Shown one piece after another: positions 55,466 through 64,000 of a DNA stretch of 64,000 nt. Origin of the DNA: Oikopleura dioica (Eukaryota; Chordata; Appendicularia; Copelata; Oikopleuridae); the NCBI GenBank assembly GCA_907165135.1, contig OU015566.1, positions 12,942,157 through 13,006,156 of the forward strand, written 5' to 3'. Numbering within the stretch: the first letter of the stretch is position 1; every line of letters starts with the position of its first letter. A program made the translations under genes and the position numbers. The notes beneath the pieces are model-generated. The model was not told the origin of the DNA, searched no databases, and worked only from the letters and a program-made list of their open reading frames with translations.

Positions 55466-58408
55466 TTAGGACGAGTAAGAAGCTTTTTTGTAGCGCTGCA
55501 AAAGAATTGTCTGAAACAGATGGACGAATTTTTCACATAGCGCTTCGGTTTTTCTGAGGTTGAAAACTGTCGGGAAACCCTTTAGGTCCAATTCCGTTGT
55601 CAGCAGGGGGTCGAAAACAACCGCGACTTAAAAAAAAAAATATATGAGTACTTCTCGTTTCCAATGATAATTACTTACTGGCTCCTGTATCCTGGTGGAC
55701 GCTAAAGGGCATTCTCAATAAATGCTTATGATTGGTAAGCACTGGCTTATCTAATTTCGGATAGAGATGTCGAAGTTTGATAACGCGCAGTGAATTTTTG
55801 TCAAGCTGGTCGTTGTTCTTTAGTCGTTGTTCGATCACATTCCATTTCTGGTCCGTCGTCTTTTGTTCCATAATCTTTTCGACCAGACTTCTCTTGACAG
55901 ACTCAGTCAGCGCTGTAAAGCTTAGCAATTTCATTATTCTTTCTTGAAGCTCCAGGAGGCCTTAATTTTCATTCAAATGAAGTTCAGAGAAAGCGATGCT
56001 CACCTTGTTTACATAAAAAGTCCACCCAAACTGTGTCGATAATTTCCTCCGCTTTTCTTAATGACGTGTGGTACAAATTGCCGTTTCCATAGTACATTCC
56101 TTCGATGTTGATATATCCGAATAACGCTCTGCGATTGTACTCATCGGATTTTATGTATTCTTCGTCGAGGATCCAGCAATGAATGCCTTTTTTCCCGCTG
56201 AATACTTAAAAAGATTATATTGATTTTGCATGCAATACTATATTTAACGCGGCAGCGCCGCGAAATGAAAAAGGATGTAAAAGAACTTACCCCAGAAAAA
56301 ATGCTTGAAACCGAAATCTTTTCGAAGGATTCTGTCCAATATTTTTGCCGCGGTTCGAAGAATAACCCAGCAACTGGAGCAAATCGTATCTTCTTTACAG
56401 CACGTCTTATATGTATATGAGCTGATATCGATGTCAAGCGTGAACTGAACAAATATGAGTGGATAAAAGCCATAAGAAATCATTTATTCTTCTGCTTATT
56501 TTAGTTTCCCCCTTTTTTGTTCCCCTAAATTTGGCTTCTAGAACGCAAAGAGTGGCAATTGTTTTCGTTTTACATCAGCAAAAAAGATGTTTTTGTTTTT
56601 TCAACGATCAACAAATTCTAGAATTTGATGAAGATACGAAACCAGTGCCATTTTGATAGATTTTACTGTTTTTTCTGAAATATTTCGATTAATATCGTTT
56701 AAATAGATTTCTCTTTTTTAAATAAAGGTGAAGAACTCCTCAATTTTGTATCCTATGAGAAAGAAAATGAGTTCTGTCATTAATTTCCCCGTAAAAAAAC
56801 AAAATTCCGAATTTAAAGCAAAAAATTTTAACCTTGTACGGAGTTTTTACTCTTTATTTTTAGATTATATGTTCAATCGACGTCATCTCCGGTTAATATA
56901 GAAATTTTAAAATAATCGAACCGTTGAAATTCTCAAAAACTCACTTTTCCCGAACATTTTGAGAAGAACTGAATATTACGTAGTAATTCTAGATTCTAGA
57001 ACAAAAAATGTTTTTTTTTTTTTACGTTTAACCTACCTCACGCGCCAAGAATTCATCTATGTGGATATTTCGATATTTGCCCGATGGCTTATAACATCCT
57101 CCAAGGTCGACTCTTATCGGGCGCTTCTTTCGAAGATAATCGAAGAATTTCGGCTCATCGCGGAAGATGTTTTCGTTCCGCCTCACAATACCACTTCGGT
57201 CCTTGAAACTTATGAGCCTTTTTAGCAAAGAAATTTTATCAAAACTTACAATATATCTCTCTGGCCGATTCTAAACGTTTCGCCGCACGTAATGAACAGT
57301 GCGAGCTCATCCACTGGGCAGTGAAAGAGGTAGTATTCTTCAAGCTCCCTATCATTCGGCTCTTTTGGGCGATTGCATGCTCGTATTCCACTACTATCCT
57401 GCGAAGAGTGTTCTTTTTCGGTTGTCTTGCTATTAAAAAAGTCGTTTATTTCGGAAAAAATGCATTCGTTGATATACCTTTTGAACTTTTTTCTAAATTC
57501 TTGCGCAAGACCTCCTTTCTTCTCGCAAATTTTGTTTACAGCTGTTTCTGGCATATTTCTGCTTGACTCGGGAGCTGTATTCTTATCGTCCTTTGAGCTT
57601 GGAGGCGGCGTTCCAGGTACCCTGAAGGGAGAATCTGTTTTTTCTTGGCGACTTGGCGAGGTGATTACATTGACGACAACGTTCTTGTTATTCGTCCCTT
57701 TTGGTTCTTCGTCGTCGCTATTGGGGTATAATTGAATACTGCAGTGATTTTCTACTAACCTTTCACCTGAAATCACTATGATGTCTGCATCGACGGTCAG
57801 ACCAATTTTGTCCATTTCTTTTGCGAGAAACTCGTCATTAAAAACGTGGAACTCGCGCTGCACTCCTCTGCTTGCGGGACGATCGTTGTCCATGCAACTA
57901 AGCACGGCTGTTAAACAGAAAAAAAAAACACAGCGAAATTAAATTAATTTACCGTTCTAATTTTTGTTTCACAGTAGGAACAACCGGGGGCACAATAGAA
58001 GCACAGCGTTTAGGAATTTGAAGCTCTGTTTCTTGATTTTTTCCGATCGTCCTTATCATTACTTTTCCGTTTAAACTGTCTGCAGCAGTCAATTGGAGTT
58101 CTTCTTCGACGTCGCTGACTCTAAGGAACTTCCAGAAAGAATCGGCGGGCACTAGTAATTTTTTTAATGATGGGCCTTTCTAATTCACTCAATAACTTAC
58201 GAATTACTGAATCTCCGATATTGTTTATAGCATAGCTTTTCATCATGTCTTCACAAAAGAAAAATTTTCTTTCAATGTCATTTCCGCAGAGCTCATAAAG
58301 GTACAGCCCTTCATTGTGGAAAATTAGCAGGATATCGCAGTCCTCTATAATAGAGGATTCATGAGAGCCTACAAACTGAGCTATGCTTCGAAAAGCGGCG
58401 AAACTCAT
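55466..58408 (-). CDS. PRIM1: clamp-like domain fused to DNA primase small subunit
   Basis: Eight exons (58408-58201, 58151-57953, 57897-57250, 57208-57037, 56444-56291, 56204-56004, 55960-55679, 55626-55466) sum to 2025 bases in one frame, 674 residues. Residues about 1-200 look clamp-like: GLYLYELCGNDIERKFFFCE, LPADSFWKFLRVSD, FHVFNDEFLAKEMDKIGL and VDADIIVISGE resemble PCNA/RAD9 segments. A Ser/Pro/Lys linker includes VPGTPPP, a string also found in the RAD9 tail. From about residue 305 it is eukaryotic primase: IVRRNENIF, catalytic TLDIDIS, zinc knuckle CCKEDTICSSCW, FGFKHFFWVFSGKKGIHCW, HLLRMPFSVHQDTG. A 48-base stretch at 57435-57482 has intron-like borders, but removing it keeps the frame (658 residues). 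Primase identity is firm; the fusion is strong but rests on one open frame. Confidence 0.8.
56229..56266. repeat. shortened GC-palindrome repeat in a primase intron
   Basis: CATGCAATACTATATTTAAC leads into GCGGCAGCGCCGC within the intron 56205-56290. The core differs from the other copies (GCGGC not GCGCGC), so it may be a divergent member. Confidence 0.45.
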
Positions 58409-58573
58409 GTCTTTAAAATAAGAAAATTATTTTTTTAATCTATAGGAACTATCAAGTTTTTCGCAAAAAAAAAATAAAAAAGAAAATAAAAACAGAGGGG
58501 CAGTGAACTCTCGCAGACTACATTTTACATCGTTTTAGTCGAGATTGATTGTCTTCTTTCCCTTAAAAGGGGG

Positions 58574-59564
58574 TTAGATTACAGAGTGATGTTTAAGATT
58601 TACCTCGGAGATACATCGGGAAGATGGGCCCGGTCTATTGATGTCCTCTGCTTGAGTTTCTTCGTCAGTTGACTATAATTTTATTAGAACAGGCCCCTCT
58701 TGCTTTAAGTTTTTTGCTTTTCTCGGTTCATAAATACAAGTACAGTGATACAATACTGTACACTGATACAAGTACAGTGATACAATGGCGAAATTTTAAA
58801 TCCAGATTAAATAAGATGTTTAACGCTTTTACCTGCGAGTAGCTGAGAGAAGTGTGGTCTCGAGCACCCATAGAGCGGGTCCATGGCCGGTTGGTAGTTT
58901 GAGAGCCAGTCTTATTTATCGTGTAAATATGTGATATTACATGAAGATCATACCTGATCGTTACCGCCTTCTTTTTGCTCCGCAATCTTCTTGGTTTTCG
59001 TCGTTCGAGTGTGATCTGTGACCGGGAGAACACTGTTGATCGTGGGCTGGTCGCTTGGTCTGAATTCTCGTTTATGGACGAGGAAAACGACTGACAGAAA
59101 TAACACGAACGCATACCTCTTCCCTCGACCGGCAGCAGGTTTGCTTGTCAAATCGCGGATTCGCTTACGGAGTTGTTTGTTCTCCATCTCGAGGAAGCTG
59201 ATGCGTCCAAGTTTTTGAGAAAACTCACTCTGTAGCCCTTAATGGGAATTATTCAGTATAAATCGCATTTTTATTTGTTCTTACCTTTCACGAGATCGTT
59301 CGCGTCTTTGTGCCATGGCAGCGACACATAATCTGCCTAGATATAGATAAATTCGATAGTCAATGTATCAGAACTTACAAAATACGCTGCCTTGCGACAG
59401 AATGCGCACTTGATCTTGGCTTCTCTTGCTTTGCGGCATTTTTTCAAGCATTCACCGCAAAAAATTGCACCGCAGCCAGCGCACATCTTGGGATCCTTCA
59501 CCGCGAAGTGAGTTGGAACCAGGCTACAATCTAAGGCAGCTTGCAGGGATGAAAACGCTTCCAT
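58574..59564 (-). CDS. RING-type zinc finger plus coiled-coil protein
   Basis: About six exons from 59564. The N-terminal zinc finger has CSLV, CAGCGAIFCGECLKKC and CAFCRK, a RING-like arrangement of cysteines. A coiled coil follows (EMENKQLRKRIRDL) and then a basic, Ser/Thr-rich region (TTKTKKIAEQKEGG). The last exon (about 58665-58574) ends VNLKHHSVI and is reached over an intron that contains the GTACAGTGATACAA repeat. The layout of an N-terminal RING plus a coiled coil resembles meiotic or SUMO/ubiquitin ligases of the HEI10/RNF212 type, which is only a suggestion. Confidence 0.5.
58737..58784. repeat. GTACAGTGATACAA repeat inside an intron
   Basis: The 48 bases consist of ACAAGTACAGTGATACAA, then TACTGTACACTGA and a second ACAAGTACAGTGATACAA. 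They match the right arm of the inverted repeat at 46813-46858 almost word for word, 12 kb away. Confidence 0.6.
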
Positions 59565-59986
59565 TTTGAATCCGTGAAACGTTGTCGGCGGAAATCAGCT
59601 CTCTTTTTCCTGCTTTTGATTGGTTTGAAAAATCACGAGTGAGAAGTAAAAAGTCTCTCTCGATAACCTTGTTCATCTCTCGGCTCGAAATAACGACGCT
59701 TTCGGGATTGGAGTTGCAAAGTATTTTTGGCCCGAAACTACACTCACAACCATATTTTTTTTCTCTGATTTTCTAACTACTACACTCATAACTAGTTCTC
59801 ATTACTACACCGCTTTTTCTAGATCAAATAAAAAGACATTTGTTTTTTTTTTACAGAAAGGTTTTATTTTGCAGCCACTTTGTGAGAAAAGGGCGCAAGA
59901 AAGATTTCTCAGACTTGACAGGAATTTACAGCTGGAAAAAAAAGATGGTGTTGTTTCACAGCGTAAAAGTCGGTCGTTGGAGCTTT
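59565..59986. other. intergenic stretch between two minus-strand genes
   Basis: About 420 bases without a supported gene. Small open frames on both strands lack motifs. It includes the 3' end of the next gene and the promoter or outron of the RING gene. Confidence 0.45.
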
Positions 59987-60573
59987 TTATGAAGTCCAAT
60001 TCTTTCCTCGGATCTCCAATTTGCGTCCAGAAGAGCTCTGAATCACAACGAGACATCGTTCGTTCACCAGGTCCTCGTAGAACTTTGTCGCGGGGGTGGT
60101 GTGACGAGCGATGATCCGTTCCAGGTCGGTCGCGACGCGTTCTCGGTCTTGTGGAGAGAGACCTGCGGTGAGACGCAAGAAGTACTCATCCTCTAAACAA
60201 TTCGATTGATTTCGGGAACAAATAAAAAGATATAATAGGAATTACCTGCAAAGCGGAGAGCACCACGGTTGTCGAGCTTCTCGCCATTTGGTGCGATGAA
60301 GCCAGGTTGCTGCGCAGCTGGCTCACCCTTTTTCTTCTCCTTGCCCTTGCCCTTGCCCATCCAACCTCGTGGAAGTTCGGCTGGGGGGGCTTGAAGTTGG
60401 TCAGCGCACCGTCGAAGGTCAGAAGCAGCTTTCAAAAGCGCGTTCTTCAGGGTGGTCGTTTTAGCGGCCGCGTTCTATAGACAAATTTAGTCCAAGGGGA
60501 ATCAGACAATGCCACATGGGCGCTATCTTTGCAAAAAAAAAAAAAAGAAATGATTGATTACCTGGGAAACCAT
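59987..60573 (-). CDS. small basic protein, unrecognised
   Basis: Three exons. The first encodes only four residues (MVSQ at 60573-60562). The second runs from the CTATAG acceptor at about 60475 and reads LKNALLKAASDLRRCADQLQ, then a Lys/Gly-rich loop (GWMGKGKGKEKKKGEP). The last exon has LTAGLSPQDRERVATDLERI and ends RKLEIRGKNWTS. About 150 residues, helical ends around a basic centre. No family recognised; nucleic-acid binding is possible from the charge. Confidence 0.45.
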
Positions 60574-60962
60574 TTTTCGAAGTTTTGATCTTATCTCTGT
60601 TCTGAGAAAATCTAACTGAGCTGAAGGGACGCAAATGCCCAGACGTCGAGCAATGTTCTAGAGACTTTTTCATTAGCGAAGAAAAAGAATGCACTTTTTT
60701 TTTTATTTTGTTGGTTTCGAGACAAACAATTCTAGAAAAATTAAATAAGCTCGATTTCTTAATTCTACGGTCAACCACTCAAGAGTACACAAATACGAAT
60801 ACACTGATACAAAGTCACACTAACCGAAAATTTCTAAAGATCAATTTTTACAAAATGGGACACTTTCCCTGATAAGTTTCCTTATCAGTTGTTTGATTTT
60901 AATAAGAAGATTATTTATTACTGAAAAATATGAACTTTCAGACAAATAAAACAAGAAATAAC
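60574..60962. other. intergenic region with degenerate repeat
   Basis: About 390 bases with no gene supported. Near 60785-60812 it carries ACACAAATACGAATACACTG, a decayed relative of the GTACAGTGATACAA repeat. It probably also contains the 3' untranslated end of the next gene. Confidence 0.45.
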
Positions 60963-63758
60963 TTAATCTTCCATTTCTTCAGTCATGTCATCGTCATAGG
61001 CGACGAACATCTCGCCCAGGTTCATCGCCTTGTGGCCCTTCGTAACCAAGAGAACGGCGAGATTTTCGTTTTGTTCCTCTTCGAGGAACTGTCGAATATT
61101 TTCAACGTATTGGTCCGAATCATTCAAGAATTCGGCGATGGCTGTCTCAACCAGCGGTGCGCCGTCGGCAACTAAACAAACCAATTAAGACGGTAGAAAA
61201 ATGAAAGAGCGTACCTTGAACAAGAGGCCGAGCCCGCTGGCTGATAACGATGCTCGAAGGGTCATCGAAACGACGCGGAACACCATCCTCGAAGACCACA
61301 GCGGCGCCTGGGCGATGATCGTGGTGGATGGCGGAAGCGAAAGCCGGGGCGAAATAGTTTCCGAAATCGGGTGAAATCGGAACAAAGCCTGCGTCTTCGC
61401 CATTCGTAGCCGTGGCATTCGATGTTCCAGCCACGGTTGCATTTGCGGACTCGTTGAACAGCCCAGAGATTCCACTAACAGTGGAGTTGGCGCGCTGCGA
61501 ACCCATGCGAGCACGGTTGTTTTGGCCGGGTCGGCCAGCGATGGTGGAGTTGGCGGAGCCAGTTCCGTTGAACAGGGCGGAGATGCCACTGACGGTGGAG
61601 TTGTTTTGGCCGGGTCGGCCAGCGACGGTGGAGTTGGTGGAGCCAGTTCCGTTGAACAGGGCGGAGATGCCACTGACGGTGGAGTTGTTTTGGCCGGGTC
61701 GGCCAGCGACGGTGGAGTTGGTGGAGCCAGTTCCGTTGAACAGGGCGGAGATGCCACTGACGGTGGAGTTGTTTTGGCCGGGTCGGCCAGCGACGGTGGA
61801 GTTGGTGGAGCCAGTTCCGTTGAACAGGGCGGAGATGCCACTGACGGTGGAGTTGTTTTGGCCGGGTCGGCCAGCGACGGTGGAGTTGGTGGAGCCAGTT
61901 CCGTTGAACAGGGCGGAGATGCCACTGACGGTGGAGTTGTTTTGGCCGGGTCGGCCAGCGACGGTGGAGTTGGTGGAGCCAGTTCCGTTGAACAGGGCGG
62001 AGATACCACTGACGGTGGAGTTGTTTTGACCGGGTCGGCCAGCGATGGTGGAGTTGGTGAGGGGCTCGCCCAAACCGGACTCATTGTAGACGCCAGCGTC
62101 GAAGGTGGAGTCGGCTTGGTCGTCCATGGCGGAGTCGGCTTGGTCGTTGATGGTGGAGTCGGTCTGGTCGTCGTTAGACGAGTTCAAGGTGTATTCTCCC
62201 TCATGGGGATTTTCCTCGACTTCGGCGAATACCAGTCCAGAGGCGGATAAGGTGGAAATATCGCTGCCGTTGACGGTGGACATGGTATCTTCGGATGAGG
62301 ACGAGTCGAGCGTCATCTCCCCTTCATAAGGATCCCGGGACACGTCGGGATCCACAAGAGTAGACTCGCCAGAACTAGTTTCTTCGTCGGTGGCGATAGA
62401 GCCATCGAACTCGTCTTGGAGGGAGCGTCCAATGGCGGAAGAAACATTGGAGACTTCGTTGATGACGGGAGAGGGCGTGCGCTCAGGAGTGAGCTCGAAC
62501 TCTGCAGTGGGCTCGTCGTTTGGAGTTAGCTCCATGGAGTCAACGCCAGATCGACCAAGATAGTTTACTGGTCGAGGGAGGAAACCAGGTGGAGGAGGGC
62601 GGACATCACCATCGGCAGACAGGGCAGATGTTTGAGCCGTGTCAGGTTCCACTTCACCGACGACGGTGAGGGTGTCGACAGTGAAACGAGAGCCGATGGA
62701 TTCGTCAGCGTGAATCGCAGAGTGTCCATTGACACTCTGGCCCAGAAGAACACTGGCGAGAAGACCAGATCGCTGTCCATTTAAGACGGAAGAGATTTCG
62801 TCGCTTCCAATCGAAGAAATCTCAGCGGGAGAGAGTGGAGGTCCATCGGATCCAACTTGGGTAGAGTTCATTAACCCTTGGACAAGGGTCGCATTCGGCG
62901 AGGCGGTCGAAACAACAGAGGTGTTGGCTTGAGCCTCTCCTTCTTGCAAGATACTAGAAAAGAAAATAAAGAAAGGGTGTTAAAACCAGTAATATATACC
63001 TTTCCGGGAGGTTGGAGTCCGCGGGCACGTTGCGACGTTCAACAAAAACATTGCTCCATTCGCTTTCGTCGCGGATGGTGTTGCCAAGGGAAATGTCACC
63101 AAGCTGCTGCGGCTGAAGAGCGTTCGTGGCCAATTCGACTAAAAAAAAATATTTGTTTCTAGAACAATTCAAAATCATTGTTTTTGTATAATTGCTTTCT
63201 ATTGCAATTAAGTTATCCATTGGCATACCAATGCCGTTATAACGACTTGCTTAAAAGCACAAAAACCGCCATATCAATTGCATAAATAAAAACGCATAAA
63301 AAGACCATGAGCAGGTCAACTGGTGTGCCTGGTCAGCATAAAATTGTAAAGATTTAGACTTACTTGAGGAGGGTGTTTCCACTTGAGAATCGGAACGTTG
63401 AGCCTCGAGAGAGTTGCGTGCCTGGGACTAAATGAGAATGAGGAAAAGAATGCTTATCATTTATTTTTAATTTGCATAGCATTATAACTCGAAATATAAA
63501 ACGAATTTGCGCGCGCAGCGCGCACTCGATAAAAATTGTATAAGAAGTTATAGTGGATAGATAAATAATATTTTTAAATCCACTACGGAAAAGTGCTTAG
63601 GGACTTTATATCTTGCTCAACATCAATAGAGAATTTAACTCAAAAAACACAAATTAACAATCAAAAAGAAATAATTATGGTTTTCTTTATCTTAGCCTCT
63701 GGACTTGGGAACTTACTCGAGTGGTCATAGAATGACCAGTTGAGACGATTGGGGCCAT
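60963..63758 (-). CDS. large Ser/Thr/Asn-rich protein with 28-residue repeats
   Basis: The start at 63758 (MAPIVSTGHSMTTR) joins exons near 63439-63374 and 63139-63001, then one long exon 62953 to about 61213, and a last exon 61184-60963. Domains: an acidic, disordered N-terminal half; six to seven near-identical 28-residue repeats (phrases NSTVAGRPGQ and NNSTVSGISALFNGTGST); and an acidic C-terminal tail with FLEEEQNENLAVLLVTKG ending DDDMTEEMED. Each repeat has three N-x-S/T sites, but no signal peptide is seen, so glycosylation is unlikely unless the start is wrong. Total about 830 residues. It may be a structural or chromatin-associated protein; no family recognised. Confidence 0.6.
61517..62104. 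repeat. 84-base tandem coding repeat (28 residues), about seven units
   Basis: Units begin TTGTTTTGGCCGGGTCGGCC (plus strand) at 61517, 61601, 61685, 61769, 61853, 61937 and 62021. The middle units are identical or differ at one or two bases, and the outer ones have more changes, suggesting recent expansion by unequal exchange. As 84 is a multiple of three, other frames on both strands stay open through the array. Confidence 0.92.
63505..63553. repeat. inverted GC-palindrome repeat in the first intron of the repeat-protein gene
   Basis: GCGCGCGCAGCGCGCAC is followed by TCGATAAAAATTGTATAAGA, the inverse complement of the TATACAATTTTTATT flank seen in the other copies. It lies in the intron 63440 to about 63710, and is the only copy in this orientation. 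Confidence 0.55.
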
Positions 63759-64000
63759 GACGTAAAGAAAGTGTCGCGCCTAAGCTGCGGATGAAAAAAT
63801 TTATGAATTGACTCGTTTGAAATTGAGTCAAACACAAATGAATCCAGTTTTTTGCGAGGGGCACTCGTAGAGCCATCCTGAGCATCATTCTAGAGAATAT
63901 TAGTGTGTATTTTCAAAAAAAAATAAATAAAAACAAACACATGATCTAGAATTTTTTTTTTTACAATATGTATTTGTAGTCGATTGGATCGGTAGTTTCA

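Larger units (their letters stand above)
53302..58408 (-). other. predicted operon: clamp-primase - small acidic protein - RAD9-like
   Basis: Stops and starts are 61 (55466/55404) and 94 bases (54952/54857) apart, with AATATTCAG and AAGTTCAG acceptors shortly before the second and third start codons. The shared strand and the primase/clamp content suggest joint expression. Confidence 0.45.

Noticed and set aside
47703-58408. Integrated large DNA virus carrying primase and clamp genes
   Set aside because: Genes have ordinary short host-type introns and operon spacing, and the primase has the animal PRIM1 residue pattern, so a host origin is simpler.
61412-62250. Long plus-strand and extra minus-strand open frames over the 84-base repeats
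   Set aside because: They exist only because the unit length is a multiple of three; the composition is repetitive, and exons with splice sites belong to the minus-strand frame described.

Overview
This window is nuclear DNA from a very compact animal genome. Nearly every gene is split by introns of about 39-60 bp. Start codons repeatedly sit just 3' of a pyrimidine/AG acceptor, and several genes follow each other on one strand with only 24-60 bases between stop and start. That pattern suggests operons resolved by spliced-leader trans-splicing. Several introns seem to begin with GA instead of GT. Together with the protein set (ENDOG, DGCR8, BTBD1/2, CK2 beta, ORC1, TENT4), this points to a larvacean tunicate such as Oikopleura. 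The organism call is an inference from style; no database was searched.

Layout. 0-14.5 kb: DTL/CDT2 (partial), a tiny secreted peptide, the poly(A) polymerase TENT4, a MRPL16-TUBGCP4 operon, a small membrane protein, prefoldin 6 and a secreted cysteine-rich protein. 14.5-23.7 kb: a gene-poor, repeat-rich stretch with palindromic repeats and a TTAA-flanked inverted-repeat element. 23.7-29.8 kb: an inactive serine-protease homologue, a syndecan-like protein and BTBD1/2. 30-42.6 kb: DGCR8, a stomatin-like protein, a DALRD3-like/ENDOG operon, a small charged protein, ORC1 (with a tRNA-Arg gene nested in one intron and a perfect inverted-repeat insertion in another) and CSNK2B. 43.5-46.7 kb: cysteine-rich and Ser/Thr-rich lineage-type proteins. 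46.7-63.8 kb: a run of twelve minus-strand genes.

The last cluster is the most unusual part. It contains three divergent proteins that look like PCNA/9-1-1 sliding clamps. One of them reads in a single frame into a complete DNA primase small subunit, giving a predicted 674-residue clamp-primase fusion. Around them lie an OB-fold-like protein, two RING proteins, two paralogous coiled-coil proteins, several unrecognised short proteins and a serine/asparagine-rich protein with near-identical 28-residue repeats. Introns of this cluster carry a dispersed AT-rich repeat with a GC palindrome core. With ORC1 and CDT2, the window holds an unusual density of replication-linked genes; the clamp and OB assignments rest on eye-made alignments and need structural checking.

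Exon joins were worked out by hand from splice motifs and reading phase. Where the summed exon length closes on a whole number of codons this is stated. Coordinates may be off by a base or two at some boundaries.
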